From Agrobacterium tumefaciens (GTDB lineage Bacteria; Pseudomonadota; Alphaproteobacteria; Rhizobiales; Rhizobiaceae), in assembly GCF_009649785.1 (NCBI RefSeq), contig NZ_WJOK01000001.1:124001-188000 (forward strand): 64,000 nt of DNA. Direction: 5' to 3'. The first letter of the stretch is position 1, and each line of letters opens with the position of its first letter. The notes beneath the pieces are model-generated. The model was given only the letters and a program-made list of their open reading frames with translations, was not told the DNA's origin and searched no databases. The position numbers were made by a program, and so were the translations under genes. Shown in pieces: positions 54,202 through 63,640 of the stretch.

Positions 54202-56052
54202 TCAGGCCTGTTTGCTGTCAAGCGCTTCCAGTTCGTCGATCAGCCCTTCGATCACGGCAAGACCCTTGTCCCAGAAGGAAGGGTCTGTCGCGTCGAGGCC
54301 GAATGGTTTCAGAAGTTCCGAATGGTGCTTGGTGCCGCCTGCTTTCAAAAGCTCGAAATATTTCTCCTGAAAGCCGGTCTCGGCCTTCTGGTAAACGGCA
54401 TACAGCGAGTTCACCAGGCAATCACCGAAGGCATAGGCATAAACATAGAAGGGAGAGTGGATGAAATGGGGGATGTAGGTCCACCAGGTCTCATACCCTT
54501 CGGAAATCTTGATCGCCGGGCCGAGGCTCTCGGCCTGAATGGAAAGCCACAATTCACCGATCTGTTCGGAGGTCAACTCACCCTGCTTGCGGGCGGTGTG
54601 CAGCTTGCGTTCGAATTCATAAAACGCGATCTGTCGCACGACCGTGTTGATCATGTCCTCGACCTTGCGGGCGAGCATGGCCTTGCGTTCCCTGACGTCC
54701 TTCGTGTCGTCAAGCAATTTGCGGAAGGTCAGCATTTCTCCGAAAACGGAGGCAGTTTCGGCAAGCGTCAGCGGCGTCGCGCACATCAGCGCGCCTTGGT
54801 CGCCGGCCAGCACCTGGTGCACGCCGTGGCCAAGCTCATGGGCAAGCGTCATCACGTCGCGCGGTTTGCCGAGATAGTTGACGAGGACATAAGGATGGGC
54901 CGAAGGCACGGTCGGATGCGCGAAGGCGCCCGGCGCCTTGCCGGGCCGGGCGGGGGCGTCGATCCATTGCTCATCGAAGAACCGGCGGGCAATATCGGCC
55001 ATCTCCGGCGCAAAATCACCATAGGCGGACAGCACGGTGTCCTTCGCCTCATCCCAGGGAATGATCGTATTCGATGTATCGGGAAGCGGCGCGTTGCGGT
55101 CCCAGTAGTTCATCTGTTCCATGCCGAGCCATTTCGCCTTCATGGCGTAATAACGATGCGAAAGGCGCGGATAGGCGTTTTTCACGGCGGCAGCCAGAGC
55201 GTCTACGACCTCGCGCTCCACACGGTTTGCCAGATGGCGGCTGTCGGCGATGTCTTCGAACTTGCGCCAGCGGTCGGAAATATCCTTGTCCTTGGCCAGT
55301 GTGTTGGTGATGAGGGTGAAGACCCGCAGATTATTGGTGAAGGTGGTGCTGAGCGCCTGCGCTGCCTTCTTGCGAGTTTCCGGCTCCGGCTCCTGAAGCA
55401 TATTGAGCGTTACTTCCAGCGAAAGGCTTGCGCCGTCTATGTCGAAGCGCAGGTCGGCCATCGTCTCATCGAACAGGCGGTTGAACGCGCTGGCACTCGT
55501 CATCGATTTTTCGAGGAATAGCTGTTCGAGCTGGTCATCGAGCTGGTGCGGCTTGTCCTTACGCAAATCCACCAGCCACGGCCTGTAGTGCCCAGCTAAG
55601 GCATCGTTTGCCATGCAGGCATCCATTACGGCGTCGTCGATGCGGTTCAGTTCAAGCGTAAAGAACAGCAGATGGGCGGAAATATCCGTCAGTTTCGCCT
55701 GGGCGTCGCCGTAAAGCTTGCCGTTTGCCGGGTTGGAGGTATCTGAAAAATACGTCAGCCCCGCAAAGGAACCGATGCGGCCGATAAGATCGTCCAACGC
55801 TTCATATTCCTTGAGAGCAGCGCCGATGCCGTTGGCGCCCGTCGCCTTTGCAGCGTCTTCAAGCTTGCCCTTCCATTTATCCTCGAAAGCCGCCGCCAGC
55901 GCCGCCGCCTTCTCAATGTCGCCCTTGTATTCCGGCGAATCGCCCGAGGGATAGAGATCCGAGAGTTTCCAGCCGGGCAGGTCGCCAAGGGCAGGGCCGG
56001 AGGTTTCGGCAAGCGAAAATACGGGGTGCGGTGTTGGGCGATTGAGGGTCAT
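54202..56052 (-). CDS. M3-family oligoendopeptidase (PepF-like)
   Basis: Zinc metallopeptidase of 616 aa that cuts short peptides in the cytoplasm. The active-site HExxH is in MTLAHELGHGVHQVLAG, and the third zinc ligand glutamate lies in the helix TLAETASVFGEMLTFRKLL. The N-terminal helical region (DYKGDIEKAAAL-type segment, GSFAGLTYFSDTSNP) is typical of PepF/M3B. ATG 56052 (MTLNRPTPHPVFSL) is chosen for AAGGA 8 bases upstream; a 75-codon open extension further up is out of family. It is divergent from the NtrC-type regulator. Confidence 0.93.
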   Translation of the reverse strand: MTLNRPTPHPVFSLAETSGPALGDLPGWKLSDLYPSGDSPEYKGDIEKAAALAAAFEDKWKGKLEDAAKATGANGIGAALKEYEALDDLIGRIGSFAGLTYFSDTSNPANGKLYGDAQAKLTDISAHLLFFTLELNRIDDAVMDACMANDALAGHYRPWLVDLRKDKPHQLDDQLEQLFLEKSMTSASAFNRLFDETMADLRFDIDGASLSLEVTLNMLQEPEPETRKKAAQALSTTFTNNLRVFTLITNTLAKDKDISDRWRKFEDIADSRHLANRVEREVVDALAAAVKNAYPRLSHRYYAMKAKWLGMEQMNYWDRNAPLPDTSNTIIPWDEAKDTVLSAYGDFAPEMADIARRFFDEQWIDAPARPGKAPGAFAHPTVPSAHPYVLVNYLGKPRDVMTLAHELGHGVHQVLAGDQGALMCATPLTLAETASVFGEMLTFRKLLDDTKDVRERKAMLARKVEDMINTVVRQIAFYEFERKLHTARKQGELTSEQIGELWLSIQAESLGPAIKISEGYETWWTYIPHFIHSPFYVYAYAFGDCLVNSLYAVYQKAETGFQEKYFELLKAGGTKHHSELLKPFGLDATDPSFWDKGLAVIEGLIDELEALDSKQA

Positions 56053-56221
56053 CGAACGCGTCCTTGTCGTTATGCCTGCGCAGCATATGGGGCCTTTGTT
56101 TCCCGCAGCAATGGATAAAATGCAAGCAAATCTCAAAACTGGATGTTCAAATCTCCCGTGCCAGAGTGCGCCACAAGGGACCGCATGACGCAGGTCCATA
56201 AACCGGAAACCGGAGCCAAAA

Positions 56222-57766
56222 ATGACCGCGCATGTTCTCGTGATAGACGATGATCCCGTCCAGCGCCGCCTGCTCAAAAATGCGGTGGAACGTTATGGGC
56301 ATCTGGCCTTGCTTGCAGAAAACGGCAGGGCGGGGCTGGAGCTGCTCAAGCAATATAGCGGCGAGATCAATGTTGTCGTCCTCGACCTGATGATGCCGGA
56401 AATGGATGGCCTCGCCTTCCTGAAAGCCGTTGGCGAACTCGGCACCGACGTCCCGGTCATCGTCCAGACGGGGCAGGGCGGCATCGATACCGTCGTGCAG
56501 GCCATGCGCGCCGGCGCCTTCGATTTCGTCGTCAAGCCGGTCTCGCCGGAACGGATCGGCGCCGCCATCTCCAATGCCCTCAAGCTCGACAGGAGAGAGG
56601 CAAAGGCCCGCACGGGCAGGCGCGGACGGAGCAATGCCGTGAATTTTACTGATATCGTTTCCGCAAGCCCGGCCATGCTGAGGGTGATAGAACTGGCGCA
56701 GCGCGCCGCCCAGTCCAGCATTCCCGTGGTACTGGAAGGCGAATCCGGCGTCGGCAAGGAAATGGTCGCCCGTGCAATCCAGTCGGCTGGCGACAGGGCG
56801 AACAAACCATTCATCACCGTCAATTGCGGCGCTATCCCGCACAATCTGGTGGAGAGTATTCTTTTCGGTCACGAGAAGGGCGCTTTTACCGGAGCCACGG
56901 AAAAACACGTTGGCAAGTTCATGGAAGCCGATGGCGGAACGCTGTTCCTCGATGAAATCGGTGATCTGCCGCTCGACGTGCAGGTAAAGCTACTGCGGGC
57001 GGTTCAGCAGGGCGAAATCGAAACTGTCGGTTCCGCGCGTGTGCAGAAGGTGAATGTCCGCCTGATTTCCGCCACCAACAAGAATCTCATCGAAGAGGTG
57101 AAGGAAGGCCGCTTCCGCGAGGACCTGTATTATCGCCTCAACGTCTTTCCTATCACCATTCCGGCGTTGCGCCGGCGCAAGGAGGATATTCCCCATCTGG
57201 CACGGGTGTTCGCGGAGCGTTTTTCGGTGGAACAGAAATTGCCAAATCCCGTCGGCCTCGATGCTAGCGCGCTGGCACTGCTAACGGCCTATGACTGGCC
57301 GGGCAATATCCGCCAGCTTGAAAATGCGGTCTTCCGCGCCGTCGTGCTGTCGCAGGGCGAGGAACTGGCTGATTCCGATTTTCCGCAAATCGCGCTGCAA
57401 TTGCCAGAATTCGCAGGTGGGGACGATGCGGGTGAGTCGATCCGGTCGCCGTCTGGATCGTCGCTGAAACTCGCCGCCTATTCTCCGCCGCCGCCGGTCG
57501 CCGAAAGTCACGCCATTCTGGATGAGGCGTCAGATATTTCCACCACGATATACCGGGGAGGAAACCTGATCTCCAGCATGGACGACTCAGGCAATATCAG
57601 GAAGCTGGCCGAGATCGAAGAGGAGCTTATCCGTTTTGCCCTTCGTTTTTATCGCGGGCAGATGAGTCAGGTCGCAAGGAAACTTGGTATCGGCCGCTCG
57701 ACGCTTTATCGCAAGCTGAAGGACTATGGCATTGATCCGGACGATCCGTTGCGGGATGCGGCCTGA
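56222..57766 (+). CDS. NtrC-family sigma-54-dependent response regulator
   Basis: Enhancer-binding regulator of 514 aa. Receiver domain with D10-D11 and phospho-acceptor D55 ([10 protein letters not shown]). AAA+ domain with Walker A GESGVGKE (173-180), the sigma-54 contact loop GAFTGA (220-225), Walker [14 protein letters not shown] and [13 protein letters not shown] Pro/Ser-rich linker follows, then a Fis-type HTH ([20 protein letters not shown]). The intact GAFTGA indicates true sigma-54 activation. No histidine kinase is adjacent, so its partner is elsewhere; its targets are unknown. Confidence 0.94.
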   Translation: MTAHVLVIDDDPVQRRLLKNAVERYGHLALLAENGRAGLELLKQYSGEINVVVLDLMMPEMDGLAFLKAVGELGTDVPVIVQTGQGGIDTVVQAMRAGAFDFVVKPVSPERIGAAISNALKLDRREAKARTGRRGRSNAVNFTDIVSASPAMLRVIELAQRAAQSSIPVVLEGESGVGKEMVARAIQSAGDRANKPFITVNCGAIPHNLVESILFGHEKGAFTGATEKHVGKFMEADGGTLFLDEIGDLPLDVQVKLLRAVQQGEIETVGSARVQKVNVRLISATNKNLIEEVKEGRFREDLYYRLNVFPITIPALRRRKEDIPHLARVFAERFSVEQKLPNPVGLDASALALLTAYDWPGNIRQLENAVFRAVVLSQGEELADSDFPQIALQLPEFAGGDDAGESIRSPSGSSLKLAAYSPPPPVAESHAILDEASDISTTIYRGGNLISSMDDSGNIRKLAEIEEELIRFALRFYRGQMSQVARKLGIGRSTLYRKLKDYGIDPDDPLRDAA

Positions 57767-57942
57767 TTGCACAAACCGCCTGTTCGACGGCAGATAGCAA
57801 GATTCGTTAACTTCTGAGCAAGGATATCCGCTTACCGTCTATAAACCTCTTGTTAGTGGCTGATTCACTATATAGAGGAAGGTTGCATCTGTGTGGCAAT
57901 TTTGCCATCGTGTCACCGTATTTGACGTTCATTTGAGGCAAT

Positions 57943-59850
57943 GTGACAGAAATTGTCTTCCAGGCGGGGATCGAATTGCCATATCTGCATCGAAATATCG
58001 CGCTGTCGACCAAGATCGCGCGCGGCTTGATCAAGGATATATGCACGAAGCTGTCGGCACGCGCTGTCACTTTTGCCTGCTTGATGCTCGCCGCAATGCC
58101 ATTCGCAGGTGTCTCGGCGACGGAAGCTTTCGCCGAAACGCGCAGTCTCAAACTGTATTATATCCATACACGCGAGAAGGCGGTCATAACCTTCAAGCGC
58201 AACGGAAAATACGACCAGAAGGGTCTGCAGGAGCTGAACCGCTTTTTGCGTGACTGGCGTCGTAACCAGCCGACGCGGATGGATCCGCGTCTTTTCGATC
58301 TTGTCTGGGAAGTCTACCGCCGCAGTGGCGCGACCGATTACATCAACGTTGTGTCGGCCTTCCGTTCGCCTGAGACTAACGGCCTCCTGCGCACGCGCAC
58401 CAAGGGCGTGGCGGAAAAAAGCCAGCATATGCTCGGCAAGGCAATGGATTTCTACATTCCGGGCGTGAAGCTTTCCACACTGCGCGAAATCGGCATGCAG
58501 ATGCAGATTGGCGGCGTAGGTTTCTACCCGACCTCGGGTTCTCCCTTCGTGCACATGGATGTCGGCGGCGTTCGTGCCTGGCCGCGCATGAGCCGTCAGG
58601 AACTCGTGCGTATCTTCCCCAAGGGCAATACGCTGCACGTTCCTTCCGATGGCAATCCGCTTCCCGGTTATGAACAAGCCTTGGCTGACTACAAGAAGCG
58701 CGTCAATTCCTCTTCCATTCAGGTTGCTTCCAGCGCCGGTGCCGGCCCTGCGTCCTCCGGTGGTGGCGGCAAGCGCAAGACACTGTTGCAGGCGCTCTTT
58801 GGCGGAGGCGACGAGGATGAAGATCCCGATAGCATCGCTACGCCGCAGCCCGCAGAACGTCCGGCTGTCGCTCGCCCTGCAACGCCACCGCCTGCTGCAC
58901 CTGAGCCAGAACCGACGATCGCCGTTGCTTCCGCCCAACCGCTTCCCGGTGTGAGCACTGCGCCGCTGCCCATTGCACGTCCAGCTTTCGGCAACCAGCC
59001 TCCGGCCAATACGGGCCTTGCCACCGCGCTTTATTCTCCAGCCCGTAATGCGGCGCAGGATGCACTCCAGGCTGCGACAACACCGACGCCAACCTCTGCT
59101 CCGGCCGAGCGTCAGCAGTTTGCCGATCTGGCTGAGGTATCCGTGCCTGTGCCGACGCTTCTTGGGCCGCGTGGCATGCGTGGCGACGCTGAAGGATCGA
59201 TCCTGACCGCATCCGCAGATGGTGCGACACCCGCAGCGACGGGCGAACTTGCGTCTATTCCGGTGCCGGCCAATCGTCCGGCTGTGGCGGAAGCCCTGCT
59301 GGCACAGGCCAATGCTGATCCGGAAGGCGACGAAGATCTCGCCGAAGAGCGGAAAGATACGCTTTCGCCGACTGTGGTTGCTGCTCTGGAACAGAGCGGT
59401 CAGGCCGCCCGTTCGCAGATCAATTCCGCTACCGTGCCGACAGCCGCGCCGTTCCCGGCTGCCGTCAACCACAAGGTTACAGTCGCGCCCGCCGAAACGG
59501 CTAAGGCTGAGCCAGAGGCAGGTTTCGGTGACGCCTTTGATCTGAAACCCTCCATCAATGGTGGGCTGACGGCCGGCTTACCGACCAAGGGCTCACGCCC
59601 GAGCAGGCAGGATGCCGCCGTTTCCCATCAGGCCATGGTCGGCGGTGGTCGTCTGACGCAGGATCTGATCTCTGACTGGGCGCTCAACCAGAACAAGGGC
59701 TCGACCGGCCGTTCGGTGAAGGCGCCGCGCGTCGTCGCCAACCGTATGCTCAGCCACGACATGTCGGCTTCCGCCACATCGGCTAGCTTCAAGCCCGGTG
59801 CAGCGGCGATCGAGTCCAGCCGTTTCAGCACGCCGGTGAAGATGCACTGA
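57943..59850 (+). CDS. DUF882 (M15-like, YcbK-type) exported protein with long Pro/Ala-rich tail
   Basis: Protein of 635 aa. A long N-terminus leads into a signal segment (VTFACLMLAAMPFAGVSATE). The DUF882/peptidase M15 domain (about 65-225) carries the zinc-site pattern SQHMLGKAMDFYIPG and PFVHMDVGGVRAWPR, with NVVSAFRSPETN. The remaining 400 residues are Pro, Ala, Thr and Glu-rich, with no fold recognised, ending in SRFSTPVKMH. It probably acts on or binds peptidoglycan. GTG 57943 is taken as start with GAGG just upstream; a shorter start nearer the signal is possible. A clear terminator follows. Confidence 0.87.
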   Translation: MTEIVFQAGIELPYLHRNIALSTKIARGLIKDICTKLSARAVTFACLMLAAMPFAGVSATEAFAETRSLKLYYIHTREKAVITFKRNGKYDQKGLQELNRFLRDWRRNQPTRMDPRLFDLVWEVYRRSGATDYINVVSAFRSPETNGLLRTRTKGVAEKSQHMLGKAMDFYIPGVKLSTLREIGMQMQIGGVGFYPTSGSPFVHMDVGGVRAWPRMSRQELVRIFPKGNTLHVPSDGNPLPGYEQALADYKKRVNSSSIQVASSAGAGPASSGGGGKRKTLLQALFGGGDEDEDPDSIATPQPAERPAVARPATPPPAAPEPEPTIAVASAQPLPGVSTAPLPIARPAFGNQPPANTGLATALYSPARNAAQDALQAATTPTPTSAPAERQQFADLAEVSVPVPTLLGPRGMRGDAEGSILTASADGATPAATGELASIPVPANRPAVAEALLAQANADPEGDEDLAEERKDTLSPTVVAALEQSGQAARSQINSATVPTAAPFPAAVNHKVTVAPAETAKAEPEAGFGDAFDLKPSINGGLTAGLPTKGSRPSRQDAAVSHQAMVGGGRLTQDLISDWALNQNKGSTGRSVKAPRVVANRMLSHDMSASATSASFKPGAAAIESSRFSTPVKMH

Positions 59851-59884
59851 GCCCCGCTTTCTGCAATGCGGCCGAAAGGCCAAC

Positions 59885-59914
59885 AAAAAACCCGCCGGTG
59901 ACGGCGGGTTTTTT
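59885..59914. terminator. Bidirectional terminator between DUF882 gene and pyk
   Basis: AAAAAACCCGCCG-GTGA-CGGCGGGTTTTTT, a 7-base GC stem extended by A-T pairs, with T-runs on both strands. It serves the convergent DUF882 and pyk transcripts. Confidence 0.92.
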
Positions 59915-59935
59915 ATTATGCTTGATATCGCGATA

Positions 59936-61375
59936 TCAGACGCCGCTCTGGCCGTCCGAACCGATATAGGCGATGCGCACCATGTTGGTCGCGCCCGGGG
60001 TGCCGAGCGGCACGCCGGCGGAGATGATGATGCGGTCGCCCGGCTTGCCGAAACCTTCGGACACGACGATGCGACAAGCGCGGTTCACCATATCGTCCAG
60101 ATCGCTGGCGTCACCGGTAACCACGCAATGCAGGCCCCAGACGACCGACAGGCGGCGTGCGGTCTGGATGATCGGCGAAAGCGCAATGATCGGAACCTGT
60201 GGCCGCTCGCGCGCGGCGCGCAGACCCGTTGTGCCGGACGAGGTGTAGGTGACGATCGCGGCGAGCTTCAACGTTTCGGCAATCTGGCGGGCAGCAAGCG
60301 AAATGGCGTCTGCACCCGTCGCTTCCGGCTGTGGGCGCTGCGCGTAGATGATGTTGGAATAATAGGGGTCCTGTTCCACCGTGCTGGCGATGGATGCCAT
60401 GGTCGATACGGCTTCGATCGGATAATCGCCGGAAGCGGACTCGGCCGAGAGCATGATGGCGTCGGCGCCTTCGAATACGGCAGTCGCAACGTCCGAAACT
60501 TCCGCACGGGTCGGAACCGGAGCTGTGATCATCGATTCCAGCATCTGTGTGGCAACGACAACCGGCTTGCCGGCACGACGGCAGGCGCGGGTCAGCTGTT
60601 TCTGGATGCCCGGAACTGCTTCCAGCGGCATTTCCACGCCGAGATCGCCGCGTGCGACCATCAATGCGTCGGAAAGCTCGATGATTTCTTCGATGCGCTC
60701 AATAGCCTGCGGCTTCTCGATCTTGGACATCAGGCCAACGCGACCGCGCGAAATCTTGCGCACTTCGGCCAGGTCTTCCGGGCGCTGAACGAAGGAAAGG
60801 GCAACCCAGTCCACTTCGTTGGTTGCAAGAACGGCGTCGAGGTCGACGCGGTCCTTGTCGGTCAGAACGCCGACGCCGAGCAGGGTGTCGGGCAGGCTAA
60901 TGCCCTTGCGGTCGGAAATCCGGGTGCCCGAAACAACAGTGGTGACGATGCTCTTGCCGTCGCTCTTCTCAGCGCGCAGATGCAGCTTGCCGTCATCGAT
61001 CAGCAGGCGGTGGCCAGGCTTGACCGCTTCGAGAATTTCAGGATGCGGCAGGAAAACGCGGGTGTTGTCGCCGGGCGTATCGTTATTGTCCAGCGTAAAC
61101 GTCTGGCCGGGAACGAGATCAACCTTGGTCTCGGCAAATTTACCGACGCGCAGCTTGGGACCCTGCAAGTCGGCCAGAATGCCGATGGGACGGCCGTTAC
61201 GGCTTTCGACGGAGCGAATACGCTCAATCAGCGTCCGCATCACGTCGTGGCTCGCATGGCTCATGTTGATGCGGAAGAGATCGGCGCCGGCCAGATGCAG
61301 CTTTTCGATCATTGCCTCGTCGGAAGAGGCGGGGCCGAGAGTTGCAAGAATTTTGACTTTGCGGTTACGCTTCAT
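59936..61375 (-). CDS. pyk: Pyruvate kinase
   Basis: Converts phosphoenolpyruvate and ADP to pyruvate and ATP. 479 aa. Motifs: VKILATLGPASSDEAM, FRINMSHASHD, LADLQGPKLRVGKF, the active-site signature LMSKIEKPQAIERIEEIIE, ARGDLGVEMPLEAVP, TQMLESMI and the C-terminal TSSGTTGLRAARERPQVPI. ATG 61375 is shared with the stop of the upstream DUF1036 gene (TGATG), so pyk translation is probably coupled to it. It is convergent with the DUF882 gene. Confidence 0.96.
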   Translation of the reverse strand: MKRNRKVKILATLGPASSDEAMIEKLHLAGADLFRINMSHASHDVMRTLIERIRSVESRNGRPIGILADLQGPKLRVGKFAETKVDLVPGQTFTLDNNDTPGDNTRVFLPHPEILEAVKPGHRLLIDDGKLHLRAEKSDGKSIVTTVVSGTRISDRKGISLPDTLLGVGVLTDKDRVDLDAVLATNEVDWVALSFVQRPEDLAEVRKISRGRVGLMSKIEKPQAIERIEEIIELSDALMVARGDLGVEMPLEAVPGIQKQLTRACRRAGKPVVVATQMLESMITAPVPTRAEVSDVATAVFEGADAIMLSAESASGDYPIEAVSTMASIASTVEQDPYYSNIIYAQRPQPEATGADAISLAARQIAETLKLAAIVTYTSSGTTGLRAARERPQVPIIALSPIIQTARRLSVVWGLHCVVTGDASDLDDMVNRACRIVVSEGFGKPGDRIIISAGVPLGTPGATNMVRIAYIGSDGQSGV

Positions 61376-61857
61376 CAGTTTTGATTTCCCTGTGTGCCTG
61401 GCGTATCGGAAAGCTGGACCATCCAGCTGCCCTGTCTGCCCGTGTCATATTCCTTGAAACCCATTCTCTGGAAGCTGCGGGCATAACAATCGTCTACGCC
61501 GGCGATTTTGAACTCGTTTTCCGCCACGCACATGTTGACGTCACCGGTCCAGCGGCCGCCGTGAGCGGCGTCCTCGGCATAAAGATAATAATAACGCGAC
61601 TGCAACTCACCCTCTATCAGCGTTGCGCAGGTAGAGGAGGGGACCTGCCACCAACCTTCACTGACCCAGCCGTCCTGCGCCCGGTAGCCGATTGCGACCC
61701 CCACGAGGTTTTGCGTGCTGTTGCAGACGCGGAAATCCGCATGCGCGGCCTCCACGAAGACAAACGGGGTCAGAAACAATGCCGCTGCGGAGAAAAGACG
61801 GGCAAGATGCCGAAAGTGGCGAGGAAGAGCGAGAGATGACTGAGTCACGGCTTCCAT
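61375..61857 (-). CDS. DUF1036-family exported protein
   Basis: Protein of 160 aa. Signal peptide (LFSAAALFLTPFVFVEAAHA-DF) followed by the DUF1036 domain: FRVCNSTQNLVGVAIGYRAQ, VSEGWWQVPSSTCATLIEGE, YYYLYAEDA and CVAENEFKIAG. Probably periplasmic. ATG 61857 is the first methionine giving a proper signal. It is directly upstream of pyk, with stop and start codons overlapping by one base. No function is known for the family. Confidence 0.87.
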   Translation of the reverse strand: MEAVTQSSLALPRHFRHLARLFSAAALFLTPFVFVEAAHADFRVCNSTQNLVGVAIGYRAQDGWVSEGWWQVPSSTCATLIEGELQSRYYYLYAEDAAHGGRWTGDVNMCVAENEFKIAGVDDCYARSFQRMGFKEYDTGRQGSWMVQLSDTPGTQGNQN

Positions 61858-62052
61858 CCGGATTCCATGGTTATAATGAACACACTTCTTGGCGTGGCCG
61901 CCAAAGAAAGTCAACGCGAGTTTAATCGATTATATTGTTCGTGGGATCGTGAGTGCGATAAGGTAGATGGCTGTTCTGTCGCCGAAACTTGCGCCCGGCC
62001 TCAAGCCATGCCATCAAGCTTTTCTCCTCAATCCTGCCCCAGAAAATTATCG

Positions 62053-62841
62053 ATGAACGACTTCATACCCTATGAAATCATAGAAGGCGATTATGACAAA
62101 GGCATGGTTCTTCTGGCGGACCATGCCATGAACCTCCTGCCGGCACACTACGGCAAACTTGGCCTTCCGCAAACCGCTTTTCATCGTCACATCGCATTTG
62201 ATATTGGCATTGAAGGGCTGACGCGCTCTCTTGCGGCCCGCCTCGGCGTGCCGGCCGTGCTTGGACGATTTTCGCGCCTCCTGATCGACCCCAATCGCGG
62301 CGAGGACGATCCGACCCTTATCATGAAGATTTCGGACGGGGCGATCATCCCCGGCAACCACCCGATTTCGGATGATGAATGGCAAAGACGGATCGAGTTT
62401 TTTCATCGTCCCTATCACAATGCCGTCGATCGCGTGCTCACCGGTGTAGCGCAGTCGTCGGGGGAAGCGCCGCTTGTTCTGTCGCTGCATTCGTACACGC
62501 CGTTCTGGAAAGAAACACCGCGTCCCTGGCATGCGGCGGTTCTGTGGGACACGGATAATCGTGCGGTCGATCCGCTTCTGGCGCATCTGCGCGCGACCGG
62601 CGACATTCTCGTTGGTGACAACGAACCCTATGACGGGGCGCTGAAGGGCGATACCATGTATCGCCATTGCATGATGAAGGGCATACCGCATGCGCTTCTT
62701 GAAGTTCGGCAGGATTTGATCGCGGATGAGGAAGGGATTGCCGAATGGTCGGACCGGCTCGCTCCCATTTTCGCCGCAATGAACGACGATCCCATTTTGC
62801 ATGAATATGAGCTGTTCACCTCTCGCACCGGCCCCTACTGA
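62053..62841 (+). CDS. N-formylglutamate amidohydrolase family protein
   Basis: Metal-dependent amidohydrolase-like protein of 262 aa with the blocks VLLADHAMNLLPAHYGKLGL, HIAFDIGIEGLTRSLAARLG, FSRLLIDPNRGEDDP, PLVLSLHSYTPFW and HALLEVRQDLIADEEG. These correspond to the HutG2/FGase family, which releases glutamate from N-formylglutamate. No other histidine-use genes are nearby, so the real substrate may differ. ATG 62053 begins the conserved region; the earlier open frame is non-coding leader. It is followed after 15 bases by a DUF1244 gene. Confidence 0.88.
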   Translation: MNDFIPYEIIEGDYDKGMVLLADHAMNLLPAHYGKLGLPQTAFHRHIAFDIGIEGLTRSLAARLGVPAVLGRFSRLLIDPNRGEDDPTLIMKISDGAIIPGNHPISDDEWQRRIEFFHRPYHNAVDRVLTGVAQSSGEAPLVLSLHSYTPFWKETPRPWHAAVLWDTDNRAVDPLLAHLRATGDILVGDNEPYDGALKGDTMYRHCMMKGIPHALLEVRQDLIADEEGIAEWSDRLAPIFAAMNDDPILHEYELFTSRTGPY

Positions 62842-62856
62842 GCCTGGAGCTGCCCC

Positions 62857-63162
62857 ATGACGACACCGAATGACAAACAGCAGATTGAATTCGAGGCCGC
62901 CGCATTTCGCCGTCTCGTCGAGCATCTTCGCGAGCGTCACGATGTGCAGAACATCGACCTGATGAATCTCGCGGGCTTTTGCCGCAATTGCCTTTCCAAC
63001 TGGTATGGGGATGCCGCTAACGAGGCCGGCGTTGCACTCACCAAGGAGCAATCCCGGGAAATCGTCTACGGAATGCCCTATGAGGAGTGGAAGGAAAAAT
63101 ATCAGGCGGAGGCGAGCGACGCCCAGAAAGCTGCCTTTGAGCAGAACAAGCCAACGGAATAA
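62857..63162 (+). CDS. DUF1244-family protein
   Basis: Small cytoplasmic protein of 101 aa, helical. The conserved core is FRRLVEHLRERHDVQNIDLM, AGFCRNCLSNWYGDAA and YGMPYEEWKEKYQ, typical of DUF1244 in alphaproteobacteria; the two cysteines (FCRNC) could bind metal. It starts 15 bases after the N-formylglutamate amidohydrolase gene and is probably co-transcribed. Function is not known. Confidence 0.87.
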   Translation: MTTPNDKQQIEFEAAAFRRLVEHLRERHDVQNIDLMNLAGFCRNCLSNWYGDAANEAGVALTKEQSREIVYGMPYEEWKEKYQAEASDAQKAAFEQNKPTE

Positions 63163-63316
63163 CCCCCGATCGACGGAAACGACTTGACGTGAGGCCCGTC
63201 AGTGGGCAGGTCACAGGCCGGAATTTTTGCTGCCCGGCTGGCGGCGACCGGCGAAGGCTTCGCCTGGATTTAATGAACAAGGCTCACCCGAGCTGCTACC
63301 AATGAAGGATGATATG

Positions 63317-63571
63317 ATGGACGAAACGAGCACCACCGAAACCGTCGCCGCCGCCGAACTGCGTCAATTCATCGAGCGCGTCGAGCGTCTCGAAGAGGAA
63401 AAGGCCGCCATTCAGGGAGACATCAAGGATGTCATGGGTGAGGCGAAGGGTCGTGGCTACGATACCAAGGCGATCCGCACCATCATCCGCCTGCGCAAGA
63501 AGGACGCCAACGAGCGTATCGAGGAAGAAACCATTCTTCAGACCTATATGGCTGCGCTTGGCATGGAATGA
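63317..63571 (+). CDS. gapR: GapR-family (DUF2312) nucleoid-associated protein
   Basis: DNA-binding protein of about 84 aa, an all-helical DUF2312 domain: [55 protein letters not shown] and the end AALGME. GapR of Caulobacter forms clamps on overtwisted DNA ahead of polymerases. I choose ATG 63317 because AAGGA (63305-63309) is 7 bases upstream; ATG 63314 and 63302 are in frame too. A strong terminator follows. Confidence 0.9.
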   Translation: MDETSTTETVAAAELRQFIERVERLEEEKAAIQGDIKDVMGEAKGRGYDTKAIRTIIRLRKKDANERIEEETILQTYMAALGME

Positions 63572-63592
63572 TCGGTTGACGGTCCCACAATG

Positions 63593-63620
63593 AAAAATCG
63601 CCGCTTTTGCGGCGATTTTT
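63593..63620. terminator. Bidirectional terminator after gapR
   Basis: AAAAATCGCCGC-TTTT-GCGGCGATTTTT, a 12-base stem with a T-run on either strand, between convergent gapR and the TPR gene. Confidence 0.9.
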
Positions 63621-63640
63621 GTTTGGATCGTCTGCGATAT

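Noticed and set aside
54076..55521. 481-codon plus-strand open frame opposite the oligopeptidase gene
   Set aside because: Shadow frame of the M3 peptidase gene, without a ribosome site or family features.
57894..57907. TGGCAATTTTGCCA considered as a sigma-54 promoter near the NtrC-type gene
   Set aside because: The GG and GC elements are not separated by the required 10 bases; it is a plain palindrome.
59918..61384. 488-codon plus-strand open frame opposite pyk
   Set aside because: Pyk motifs are complete on the minus strand; the antisense product has no domain.
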